Source: Halomonas alimentaria
Lineage (GTDB): Bacteria; Pseudomonadota; Gammaproteobacteria; Pseudomonadales; Halomonadaceae
Reading direction: 5' to 3'
Length of the DNA: 64,000 bases
NCBI RefSeq assembly: GCF_009902005.1
Contig: NZ_WUTT01000001.1
Location: 1,576,541-1,640,540, forward strand
In this document: piece by piece, positions 25,387 through 33,103 of the stretch
Numbering within the stretch: the first letter of the stretch is position 1
Layout: each line of letters begins with the position of its first letter
The notes under the pieces: generated by a model
Databases searched by the model: none
Told to the model about the DNA's origin: nothing
Seen by the model: the letters and a program-made list of their open reading frames with translations, nothing else
Made by a program: the position numbers and the translations under genes

Positions 25387-26711
25387 TGAGCACACAACAG
25401 CAACAAGGACAACACGAGCATCGAGAGGACCTGGTCGCCGCCCCGTCGCGCTTCCCGCTGCGTGAGGTGGTGCTGTTCGCCATCCTGATGGCCGCCATCC
25501 TCGGCGTCTATGCGGCCATGGGCGCCGCCTACAGCACGCGCATGCTGGTGGAGGCGGCCTGCTACGCCATCCTCGCCCTGGGCCTGACCATCCAGTGGGG
25601 CTATGCCGGCCAGTTCAACGCCGGGGTGATGGGCTTCGTGGCGCTGGGCGGTTACAGCGCCATGGCCTTCAGCATGCCGGTCAACAGCGAGTTCTGGGCA
25701 AGCCCCCTCTCGGGCGAACTGGGCATGGTGGTGCTGATGGCCCTGGGCGGCGTGATGGTGGTGGTCGGCGCCAGCCGCCTGCACCACCTGGGCGTGCCCC
25801 GGCGCCTGCGTACCGGCCTGGCGGTGGCCCTGGCGCTACTTTTCTACCTGCTGGTCTCGGCCCGCCTGGGCGTGGTCACCGAGCAGATCGAATCGCAGTT
25901 CGGCTATATCGGCGGGCTGGGCCTGCCGCCCTGGCTGGGCTGGATCGTCGGCGGCGCGCTGGCCGGCATGGTCGGCTACTTCATCGGCAAGGTGTGCCTG
26001 GGCCTGCGCAGCGACTACCTGGCCATCGCCACCCTGGGCATCGCCGAGATCATCAAGGCGGTGCTCAAGAACGCCGACTGGCTGACCCGCGGCACCGCCA
26101 CCGTCTCGCCGCTGCCCTGGCCGGTGCCGGGTCCCGGCGAGGTGGGCTTCACGCTGGCCCGGGCGCTCTACTTCTCGGTCACCGCGGTAATGATTGTGGC
26201 GATCTTCTTGCTGCTCACCCGCGCCTACCACGCTCCCTGGGGGCGCATGATTCGCGCCATCCGCGACAACGAGATCTCCGCCGCCGCCATGGGCAAGGAC
26301 ATCAACCGCCGGCGCCTGGAGATCTTCGTGCTGGGCTGCATCCTGATGGGCATCGGCGGCGCCGCCCTGGGCAGCTTCAACGGCCTCTTCGACCCTCAGG
26401 GCTACCTGCCCCTCAACCACACCTTCCTGGTGCTGGTGATGGTGATCCTCGGTGGCCCGGGCAACAATCTGGGCACCATCTTCGGCGCCTTCGCGGTGTA
26501 TATCATCTGGGTGATGTCCGAGCCCCTGGCGCTGGCGGTACTCGAGCTGGCGATCACCTTCGGCGAGGGCAGCTTCGGCTGGGACGCCCCCACCAACCTC
26601 GACAGCCGCGCGCTGCAGGCCCGGGTGTTCGTGATCGGCCTGCTGATCTCCCTGGTGCTGCGCTTCGCGCCCAAGGGGCTGTTGCCCGAGAAGGTCAAGC
26701 ACCATGGATAG
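25386..26711 (+). CDS. livM: Branched-chain amino acid ABC transporter permease, LivM-type
   Basis: Second permease of the importer, 441 residues with about ten helices. Characteristic stretches are GYAGQFNAGVMGFVALGGYSAM, SDYLAIATLGIAEIIKAVLKN and the cytoplasmic RMIRAIRDNEISAAAMGKDINRRRLEIF coupling loop, with GGPGNNLGTIFGAF near the C-terminus. The start at 25386 overlaps the livH stop by one base; the first 25 residues are Gln/His-rich and cytoplasmic. It ends the operon; livK is convergent, 232 bp away, with an inverted-repeat element and a terminator between them. Confidence 0.92.
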   Translation: MSTQQQQGQHEHREDLVAAPSRFPLREVVLFAILMAAILGVYAAMGAAYSTRMLVEAACYAILALGLTIQWGYAGQFNAGVMGFVALGGYSAMAFSMPVNSEFWASPLSGELGMVVLMALGGVMVVVGASRLHHLGVPRRLRTGLAVALALLFYLLVSARLGVVTEQIESQFGYIGGLGLPPWLGWIVGGALAGMVGYFIGKVCLGLRSDYLAIATLGIAEIIKAVLKNADWLTRGTATVSPLPWPVPGPGEVGFTLARALYFSVTAVMIVAIFLLLTRAYHAPWGRMIRAIRDNEISAAAMGKDINRRRLEIFVLGCILMGIGGAALGSFNGLFDPQGYLPLNHTFLVLVMVILGGPGNNLGTIFGAFAVYIIWVMSEPLALAVLELAITFGEGSFGWDAPTNLDSRALQARVFVIGLLISLVLRFAPKGLLPEKVKHHG

Positions 26712-26848
26712 AGAGCGCCGATTTATTACTGCGCTCGATATCCTGGCCGCCGGCGGTGCTCGCTCTCCTCATGTAGCGAGCTACACTCCGGGAGCTCCGC
26801 TCCGGCGTCGACCAGCCTCTCATCGCTCGTGACATAAATCCGCACTCT
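26712..26848. repeat. 137-bp intergenic element with terminal inverted repeats
   Basis: The 15-bp ends AGAGCGCCGATTTAT (26712-26726) and, inverted, ATAAATCCGCACTCT (26834-26848) match at 12 of 15 positions. The interior has a GTAGC-GA-GCTAC hairpin and a CCGG/GGAGCTCC-rich core and no credible gene. It begins immediately after the livM stop. The structure suggests a MITE- or REP-like element; whether other copies exist cannot be tested from this window. Confidence 0.5.
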
Positions 26849-26871
26849 CTACTGACATCATGGATTGCAAA

Positions 26872-26907
26872 GCATCGGCCCCGGCGGGAATCCGCCGGGG
26901 CCGATGC
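26872..26907 (-). terminator. Strong hairpin terminator between livM and livK
   Basis: A perfect 16-bp stem (26872-26887 with 26892-26907, loop GAAT) lies between the convergent livM and livK genes. It can serve both strands, with weak T-tracts; it is 37 bp beyond the livK stop. Confidence 0.75.
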
Positions 26908-26943
26908 GTTTCAGGGTGTGGAATCAGCGCAGTGAGAGCGGGA

Positions 26944-28149
26944 TTACTTGTCCAGGAAGCCCTTGCTGACGAACTCGCCGCCTTCGACCGCCATCTCCTC
27001 GACGATGCCGGGCACGTCGCCCTTGTCGTCGAACTCGTGACTGCCGGAGGCACCCTCGTAGTTGATCTCCTCACCGGCGGCGATCAGCTCCAGGGCCTTC
27101 TCCCACTCGCCGGGCAGGATCACCTCGCCCGGGGCGGAGGAGACGCTGCGCAGTGCCTCGGAGAGGCCCTCACGCTCGGCGCTGCCGTTCTGCTCGATGG
27201 CCAGCGCCAGCAGGAAGGCGGCGTCATAGCCCTGCCCCGCGAACACCGCCTCGTGGGAGATGCCGCCCGCCTCGGCCAGCTCGACGAAGCGTTCGGTGCC
27301 GGGGCTGTCCGGGTTGCCCGGGCGCGTGGCGATGAAGTTGTCGTTGAGCACCTCCTCGCCTACGCCATCGAGCAGGCCCGAGATCACCATGCCGTCGGCA
27401 CCGATATAGCGGGTGAACATGCCGCTCTCGTAGGCCTGGCGCACCACCGTCTGCCCGGAGGTATCGCCATAGGCCAGCACCACCAGATCGGGAACGCCGG
27501 TCGCCGAGAGGGTGCCCAGCTCGGAACGGTAGTCGGCGCGGTTATCCTCGTGGGCCAGGTTCTCGGCCACCGTGCCGCCCTCGGCCTCGTAGGTGGCCAC
27601 GAAGGCATCAGCCAGGCCACGGCCGTAATCGTTGTTCACGTAGGTGACCGCTACCTCGTCGATGCCCTTCTCCAGCAGCATCTTGGCCAGGGCCTCGCCC
27701 TGGAAGGCGTCGGAAGGCACGGTGCGGAACACCAGGTCGTTGTCGTCCAGTTCGCTCACCGCCGGTGCCGTGGAGGCCGGCGAGACCATCACCACACCCC
27801 CGGGAATGGCGGCGTTGTTGGCCGCGGCGATGGTCGCCCCGGTGCACAGCGCACCGACGATCGCCGTGACCTGCTCGCTGTTGACCAGGCGGTCGGCGGC
27901 ATTGGAGGCCGCCGAGGCGTCGGAACAGGTGGTATCGCCGCTGGGCATGGCGACCTGCTCGCCGCCCAGCACACCGCCCTGCTCGTTGACGTGCTGCATG
28001 GCCAGCTGCGCCGCATCGTAGACCGGCGGCGTCAGCGTCTCTATCGGGCCGGTAAAGCCGCCCAGGAAGCCCACCTTTACCTCGGCCTGGGCCGCGCCCA
28101 CGGCCAGGGTGGAGGCTGCGACCGCCATCGCTACTAGACTCTTCTTCAT
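26944..28149 (-). CDS. livK: ABC transporter periplasmic substrate-binding protein, LivK-type
   Basis: 401-residue periplasmic binding protein (type 1 fold) with a clear Sec signal (MKKSLVAMAVAASTLAVGAAQA). The family beginning VKVGFLGGFTGPIETLTPPV follows. The two cysteines of CSDASAASNAA and IVGALCTG form the conserved N-lobe disulfide. YVNNDYGRGLADAF and GYDAAFLLALA mark the second lobe. It surely feeds the adjacent livGFHM system but is on the opposite strand, convergent with livM. The mature protein is rich in Asp/Glu, as expected for a periplasm exposed to high salt. Ligand is unknown; amino acids are most likely. Confidence 0.93.
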   Translation of the reverse strand: MKKSLVAMAVAASTLAVGAAQAEVKVGFLGGFTGPIETLTPPVYDAAQLAMQHVNEQGGVLGGEQVAMPSGDTTCSDASAASNAADRLVNSEQVTAIVGALCTGATIAAANNAAIPGGVVMVSPASTAPAVSELDDNDLVFRTVPSDAFQGEALAKMLLEKGIDEVAVTYVNNDYGRGLADAFVATYEAEGGTVAENLAHEDNRADYRSELGTLSATGVPDLVVLAYGDTSGQTVVRQAYESGMFTRYIGADGMVISGLLDGVGEEVLNDNFIATRPGNPDSPGTERFVELAEAGGISHEAVFAGQGYDAAFLLALAIEQNGSAEREGLSEALRSVSSAPGEVILPGEWEKALELIAAGEEINYEGASGSHEFDDKGDVPGIVEEMAVEGGEFVSKGFLDK

Positions 28150-28303
28150 GTTGTTCGTCTCGCTTGGTTGCTGGGATCACACACCCCCTAAATCTGGAAG
28201 GGCAAAGGGAAAAACTCAAGTCGGCTTCGCCAACGCTCGGGGGCTCACGCCGCCGCCATGGCGCCTATACTGAGCCGGGCAACCCCACCAACGAGAGCTC
28301 CCC

Positions 28304-29065
28304 ATGACGACTCGCTATTCCCTGATCCCTTCCGCCCTCGCCCTGGCACTGGCCGCCGGTGGTGCCCACGCCTTCGAGCCCGCCGGCGAGGAGATCACCT
28401 ACCAGGTCGACGGCGAAGCCTTCGAAGGCTATCTCTCCCGGGCCGAGGGTGAGTCCCGCGGCAGCGTGCTGATCATCCACGACTGGGACGGCCTCGACGA
28501 CTACGAGCGGCGCCGCGCCGACATGCTCGCCGACCTCGGCTACGACGCCTTCGCCGCCGACCTCTACGGCCAGGGCAATCGCCCGGCCGAGACCGAGGCC
28601 AAGAAGGCCGAGACCGCGCGCCTCTACGAGGATCGCGAGCGCATGCGTGCCCTCACCCTGGCCGGCCTGGCAGAGGCCCGCGCCCAGGGCGCCGCGAGTA
28701 ACGCCGTGATCATGGGCTACTGCTTCGGCGGTGCGGTAGTACTGGAGATGGCCCGCTCCGGCGAGGCCGACGACGTGCACGGCTTCGCCAGCTTCCACGG
28801 CGGCCTGACCACCCCCGAAGGGCAGAGCTGGTCCGAAGACGCCGGCCCCCTCCTGATCGCCCACGGCGGGGCCGACGCCTCGATCTCCCTGGACGATGTC
28901 GCCACCCTGGGCAAGGAGCTCGAGGACGCCGGTACCACCTACCAGATCGAGGTCTACTCCGGCGCGCCCCACGCCTTCACCGTGTTCGGCAGCGACGCCT
29001 ACCAGCAACGTGCCGATGAACACTCCTGGAGTGCCTTCCTGGACCTGCTCGACGAGGTACTGTAA
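28304..29065 (+). CDS. Exported dienelactone-hydrolase-family protein
   Basis: 253-residue alpha/beta hydrolase with a signal peptide (residues 1-23, ending GGAHA). The dienelactone hydrolase family uses a Cys-Asp-His triad: Cys140 in MGYCFGGAV, Asp in AHGGADASIS and His in GAPHAFTVFG are all present. The oxyanion side has VLIIHDWDGLDDYE. The substrate is unknown; family members open cyclic lactones or cleave esters. Export to the periplasm is predicted and is less usual for this family. It diverges from livK and precedes the C45 peptidase-like gene on the same strand, 80 bp apart. Confidence 0.88.
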   Translation: MTTRYSLIPSALALALAAGGAHAFEPAGEEITYQVDGEAFEGYLSRAEGESRGSVLIIHDWDGLDDYERRRADMLADLGYDAFAADLYGQGNRPAETEAKKAETARLYEDRERMRALTLAGLAEARAQGAASNAVIMGYCFGGAVVLEMARSGEADDVHGFASFHGGLTTPEGQSWSEDAGPLLIAHGGADASISLDDVATLGKELEDAGTTYQIEVYSGAPHAFTVFGSDAYQQRADEHSWSAFLDLLDEVL

Positions 29066-29145
29066 TCCCCCGGGGCTGGCGTCCTGCCGGCCCCACACTG
29101 CCTGCGTGCTAGAGTGATCCGAAAGGACACCACACGGAGGTCACC

Positions 29146-30198
29146 ATGCAACTGACTTATCTCACCGGCAGCCGGCGCGACATCGGCCTGGGGCACGGCC
29201 GCGCCCATGCGGCTCCGATCCGCGCCAGCATCGCCGTCTACGACCGCCTCTTCCAGGACTTCGTTGGCCTCGACTGGGGCCAGGCACGCCGTGAGGCCGA
29301 ACGCTTCGGCGCCATGATCGAGCAACGCTTCCCCGCCATTCTCGAGGAGATGGCCGGCATCGCCGAGGGCGCCGAACTGGAACTCGCCGATATCCTGACC
29401 CTCAACTGCCGCAGCGAGATCTCGTTGACCCAGGCCAGCGGCGGCTGCTCCGCCTTTGCCCTCGAACGCGCTGGAACACAGTGGCTGGCCCAGAACTGGG
29501 ACTGGCGCGCCGATCAGCTCGACAATGTGGTAGTACTGCATATCGAGGGCGACGATGCCCCGCCGCTGGTCAGCCTCGGCGAGGCCGGCATGGTGGCCAA
29601 GATCGGCATGAACGCCCACGGCATCGGCGTCTGTCTCAACGCCATCCGCTCCCGCACCTGCGGCGAGGGGCTGCCCATCCATATGGCGCTACGCAAGATT
29701 CTCGAGAGTCCCGATCTGGCCACCGCCCGGGCGGTGGCAACCGATAGCCGGGTCTGCTCGCCGGCACACTTCCTGGTGGCGAGTGCCGACGGCCAGGCGG
29801 CGGGCCTTGAGGTACATCCCGGCGAGCCCGGCACACTCTCCCCCCGCGGCGGCGCGGTGACTCACACCAACCATCTCTATGACGCCGCCGTCACCTGCCA
29901 GGTCGAGGACTTCCCGCGGGCCGACTCGCGTCCGCGTCTGGAGCGCCTTGATACGCTGCTGGGCGACCTGGCAGAAGACGCCCCGGTGAATGAAGCCCGG
30001 CTGTTCGAGGTTCTCTCCGATCACCATCATCATCCGCTATCGATCTGTCGCCACTTCAACCCCGACCAGCCCGCCGAGGAGCGCATGGAGACGCTGTTCG
30101 GCGTGGTCATGAATCTTACCGAGCGGCGTCTAACGCTACGCCACGGCAAGCCTTGCGAAAGCAGGGACAGCCTGACCCTGACGCTGCCTCTCGGCTGA
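29146..30198 (+). CDS. C45-family peptidase / acyltransferase-like Ntn hydrolase
   Basis: 350-residue protein resembling the acyl-CoA:6-aminopenicillanate acyltransferase family (MEROPS C45). The Gly100-Cys101 dyad in ASGGCSAFALE matches the autocleavage site that exposes the N-terminal Cys nucleophile. NWDWRADQLDNVVVL follows, as in the family, then GMNAHGIGVCLNAIRS and the C-terminal DHHHHPLSICRHFNP. No signal peptide is present, so it should act in the cytoplasm. Natural substrates of bacterial homologues are mostly unknown. The ATG at 29146 has GGAGG about 8 nt upstream. Confidence 0.85.
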   Translation: MQLTYLTGSRRDIGLGHGRAHAAPIRASIAVYDRLFQDFVGLDWGQARREAERFGAMIEQRFPAILEEMAGIAEGAELELADILTLNCRSEISLTQASGGCSAFALERAGTQWLAQNWDWRADQLDNVVVLHIEGDDAPPLVSLGEAGMVAKIGMNAHGIGVCLNAIRSRTCGEGLPIHMALRKILESPDLATARAVATDSRVCSPAHFLVASADGQAAGLEVHPGEPGTLSPRGGAVTHTNHLYDAAVTCQVEDFPRADSRPRLERLDTLLGDLAEDAPVNEARLFEVLSDHHHHPLSICRHFNPDQPAEERMETLFGVVMNLTERRLTLRHGKPCESRDSLTLTLPLG

Positions 30199-30239
30199 AC
30201 CATTTGAGCGGAGAAAAAACGACTCTCAAAAACAAACAA

Positions 30240-30254
30240 TAATGCTTGTCATTA
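30240..30254 (+). promoter_or_regulatory. Fur-box-like inverted repeat
   Basis: TAATG-CTTGT-CATTA is a perfect inverted repeat inside an AT-rich stretch and resembles half of the classic Fur box (AATGATAATCATT). It lies 60 bp before the start of the small exported protein gene, so iron control is plausible. Confidence 0.45.
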
Positions 30255-30313
30255 AAATCGGAGGGGAGTAGAGTTCTCGCCGTAAACGATTCTCATCAAC
30301 AGCGAGAGCTCCC

Positions 30314-30688
30314 ATGAAGAAACTGCTGTTCACCGCCATCTGCCTGGGCCTGCTGGGTACCACCGCCAATGCCGACGACCAGGAGCGAGGCGACCACTTC
30401 GAGGGCGAGAGCGCCGAGACTCTCGACCAGGCGGTCACCAACTTTACCGAGACCAACCGCCAGCTGGCCGAGCTGCTGGCTCAGGAGGAGCTCAGCAACA
30501 GCGACCTGGGCACCATTCACGAGCTCACCTACACCCTCGAGAACGCCCTGGCGAAGATCGACGAGGAGCTCGAGACCATGGCCGTGGATCTCGAAGAGGT
30601 ACACCTGGGCTCCGAGACCCTCGACTATGAACGCGTCAGCAGCCATGGTGCCGCCTACCTCGAGGCCGCCCAGACCCTGACCGAGTAA
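30314..30688 (+). CDS. Small exported DUF6746-like protein
   Basis: 124-residue periplasmic protein with a signal peptide (MKKLLFTAICLGLLGTTANA). The mature part is strongly acidic and predicted helical: HFEGESAETLDQAVTNFTE, ELLAQEELSNSDLGTIHELT and ALAKIDEELETMAVDLEEV. It resembles the DUF6746 family, whose function is not known. A Fur-like inverted repeat lies upstream and a strong hairpin lies downstream, so it appears to be a single-gene unit possibly induced by iron shortage. The family call is tentative; the presence of an exported helical protein is clear. Confidence 0.7.
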   Translation: MKKLLFTAICLGLLGTTANADDQERGDHFEGESAETLDQAVTNFTETNRQLAELLAQEELSNSDLGTIHELTYTLENALAKIDEELETMAVDLEEVHLGSETLDYERVSSHGAAYLEAAQTLTE

Positions 30689-30735
30689 CATCTTTTCGGG
30701 CAGCCTCGGCCCCCCCTCCCACGGCTCCGAACGCA

Positions 30736-30770
30736 CGACGGGCGAGCCATCCTCTATGGCTCGCCCGTCG
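30736..30770. terminator. Bidirectional terminator
   Basis: A perfect 15-bp stem (30736-30750 with 30756-30770, loop CCTCT) separates the convergent DUF6746-like and DUF4202 genes. Confidence 0.75.
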
Positions 30771-30798
30771 TCGTATCGGCTGACCGGTCACGGCATGG

Positions 30799-31386
30799 CT
30801 ATCCCGCCAGCGCCTCCTCCACCAGGGCCCGGGCCTGGTCGGTCATCGGCAGTGTCAGCGCCAGCTCGTGGGCCCGCGGCGACATCTTCTTCCAGGTCAT
30901 CTGCACGATGCGGATCAGATGGTCATGGTCGATCTGCCTGGAGAAGTCGGCAAAGTAGTTCTCCAGAAACACCAGACAGGCGCAATCCTCCACCGCCTGG
31001 GTGCCTGCCTCTCGCCCTAACCCCTGCTTGCGGATCATCCGCGATACCGCTTCGGCGTCCTCGTCGTCATAGCCCGCCTCGCGCATCAGCCGTGCAGTGG
31101 TCTCGCCGGCGCGCTGCCCCTGGTCGCGCCGCCAGGTCAGGTAGCCCACGCGGCCCTCGGGATACTCGCTGCGCGACAGCTCCCAGCGCTGCAGGTGCTG
31201 GCCACGCACCGCCAGCTGGACCAGCTCATCGGGGTGCTCGTGCAGCCGCTCCAGCCAGGCACTCATGCGCCCGGCATGCCACAGCTCATGAGGTACGCTC
31301 TCGCCCTCCACGCTGGCATGGCGCGGATCCTGTGCATGCAGCGCATCCAGCGCGGCCAGGGTCCGCTCGAAAGGGGAAAGGGGCAT
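30799..31386 (-). CDS. DUF4202 family protein
   Basis: 195-residue soluble protein of the DUF4202 family, predicted all-helical. Conserved segments include RTLAALDALHAQDPRH, HELWHAGRMSAWLERL, VRGQHLQRWELSRSEYPEGR and GYLTWRRDQGQR; EDCACLVFLENYF lies in the second half. The repeated His/Asp/Glu pattern recalls HD-type metal-binding helices, but no function is established. It faces the DUF6746-like gene tail to tail across the terminator. The start at 31386 gives MPLSPFERTLAALD. Confidence 0.82.
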   Translation of the reverse strand: MPLSPFERTLAALDALHAQDPRHASVEGESVPHELWHAGRMSAWLERLHEHPDELVQLAVRGQHLQRWELSRSEYPEGRVGYLTWRRDQGQRAGETTARLMREAGYDDEDAEAVSRMIRKQGLGREAGTQAVEDCACLVFLENYFADFSRQIDHDHLIRIVQMTWKKMSPRAHELALTLPMTDQARALVEEALAG

Positions 31387-31483
31387 CGCTCAAGACTCCT
31401 TGCTGATCAGACAGAACGGCCCGGCAGCCATCACGCCACCGGGCCGAGATATCAGCCTGTTCTGAAGCAAAACCCCATACAGG

Positions 31484-32548
31484 TCAACCTTGTTCGCCGC
31501 CACACAGCAGGCCGCTGCCACGGATCGCCGCCAGGCGCCCCTCGCCGATGCCGGAGATGCGCGTCAGCTCGCCCGGTGCACGCCACGGCCGGCCCGAGAT
31601 AATGGCCTCGGCGCGTGCCGGCCCCACGTGGGGCAGCTCGGCCAGGCGCTCGGCGCCGCTGGCGTTGAGGTCGATGCAACCCGGCCCACCCCGGCTGGCC
31701 ATCAGCTCACCCCCATCGGCGGCCTGGCGCTCCAGCGTCGCCCCGTTCAGCGCCACATACACCGGCACATGGTCCGAGATGCGCTCGCGGGCCTCCTGGT
31801 GGGCCATCGGCAGCAGCTCGGGGAAGCGCAGCACACCCTGATCGTCCGGCGCGAGGCGTTCGGCGTCGTACCACAGGTTGTCGTAGAGGTTGGCATAGCG
31901 GCCCGCCGTGGTCGCCAAGGTAGAGGCACCCTCGGTCACCGCCGGCACCGCGCCCCGCTCGCGCAGCGGCGCCCAGCCGGCATGGTCCGGTGCCAGGTTG
32001 AAGTCGCCCATCAGCAGGCGCGGGGTATCGGCATGCACCTCGCCGAGCCACTGCCAGTAGTCGGCCAGGGCCGCAATCTCCGGCAGGCGGTCGCCGACGC
32101 TATCGCCATAGACCACATGCACCGTGGCCGCGGTGAAGAGCGTATCGTTCTCTACATCGCGGAAGCGCGCCGAGTAGGGCTCGCGGGAGAAGACGTCGCC
32201 GTGGTCGATGAACACCACCGCGCCATCCTCGTAGGCCACCTCGCTCTCGCGCCACAGGAAGCCGTAGTGCTCCTCGTAGGAGCTGCGGCCCAGGGCATGG
32301 CTGGCCATGGAGGACCACGCCTCGCCGGAGAGCGCCTCCAGCTCCACCTCGAGTGACTCGAGTGCCGCCGGGTCCATCAGCTCCTGGATCGCCAGCAGGT
32401 CGAAGTGGTCGGCCACATGGGCCACCTGCCCCACCGCCTTGTCGTTGTTCCACCCCAGGTGCTTGATGTTCCAGCTGCCCACGATGACATCCCCCTGGGC
32501 CGCCAGGGGAGCGAGGGCCAGCAGCCCGGCCAGCAGAGAGCGGCGCAT
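31484..32548 (-). CDS. Exported endonuclease/exonuclease/phosphatase-family nuclease with helix-hairpin-helix tail
   Basis: 354-residue protein with a signal peptide (MRRSLLAGLLALAPLAAQG). The EEP catalytic core is visible as VGSWNIKHLG (residues 22-31), LLAIQELMD, PRLLMGDFNLAPDHAG and ISDHVPVYVAL, giving the metal Asn/Glu and catalytic Asp/His set. Residues about 295-350 form a ComEA-like helix-hairpin-helix region (IDLNASGAERLAELPHVGPA, GIGEGRLAAIRG). The combination suggests a secreted or periplasmic DNase. The start at 32548 has a clear GGAGG; an upstream in-frame start adds five residues only. It is not linked to a competence gene here. Confidence 0.85.
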   Translation of the reverse strand: MRRSLLAGLLALAPLAAQGDVIVGSWNIKHLGWNNDKAVGQVAHVADHFDLLAIQELMDPAALESLEVELEALSGEAWSSMASHALGRSSYEEHYGFLWRESEVAYEDGAVVFIDHGDVFSREPYSARFRDVENDTLFTAATVHVVYGDSVGDRLPEIAALADYWQWLGEVHADTPRLLMGDFNLAPDHAGWAPLRERGAVPAVTEGASTLATTAGRYANLYDNLWYDAERLAPDDQGVLRFPELLPMAHQEARERISDHVPVYVALNGATLERQAADGGELMASRGGPGCIDLNASGAERLAELPHVGPARAEAIISGRPWRAPGELTRISGIGEGRLAAIRGSGLLCGGEQG

Positions 32549-32625
32549 GAATCCTCCACGCAAAAGGCCGCCATGCTGCCGGCTCCGCGCAGAATCATCA
32601 ATGGCTTAACAAGGAAATTCAGTAA

Positions 32626-33093
32626 CTACCCCTGCAGGTAGATAAACAGGGCAAACCCCACCATCGCCAGCAGGAACAGCGTCAGGCCGATGCGCCGGGT
32701 GGGGATGCGCGACGGGCCGAACTGGGCGAGTTTCGGGTCGTGCGGATCGTAGCGAACCTCCAGCGTCTTGCCGGTGGGGTAGTCCCGCAGCCAGGCCTCG
32801 GCCGCCTCACGCTCAGGGAAGGAGGGCGGCGCATCGAAGCGGCGGTTATCGGTGACGACCGGCCCGCCCGCCACCTCGAAGCGCACTTTCACCCGCGGCA
32901 GGTAGCGCGCCTGCTGCTCGAAGTGCTCACGCCGCTGGGAGTGCTGACGGCGCTCGATGACCTCGGTGGCCACCACCTCGGCCATGGCCCGGGGCCAGGC
33001 GCTGACCGCGCGGCGCCGCCATACGCCGTAACCGGAAAATGCCGCCCCGGCCAGGGCGGCGATGGCGATCAGCAGGGGAACCTGCGACATCAT
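32626..33093 (-). CDS. DUF3592 membrane protein
   Basis: 155-residue protein with transmembrane helices at both ends (residues about 5-22 and 133-152) and a beta-rich periplasmic or extracytoplasmic domain between them, typical of DUF3592: EVVATEVIERRQHSQ, LPRVKVRFEVAGG and PTGKTLEVRYDPHDPKLAQFG. Function is unknown. The MetMet start at 33093/33090 follows AAAGGA. It sits between the nuclease gene and the carboxylate transporter on the same strand, 10 bp after the transporter stop, so co-transcription with the transporter is likely. Confidence 0.75.
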   Translation of the reverse strand: MMSQVPLLIAIAALAGAAFSGYGVWRRRAVSAWPRAMAEVVATEVIERRQHSQRREHFEQQARYLPRVKVRFEVAGGPVVTDNRRFDAPPSFPEREAAEAWLRDYPTGKTLEVRYDPHDPKLAQFGPSRIPTRRIGLTLFLLAMVGFALFIYLQG

Positions 33094-33103
33094 GGAGCAT
33101 CCT

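Noticed and set aside
26944-28149. Urea (Urt) or amide-specific identity for the Liv-type transporter
   Set aside because: No urease or amidase genes are nearby and the binding-protein sequence does not show a decisive ligand motif, so only the general Liv-type call is given.
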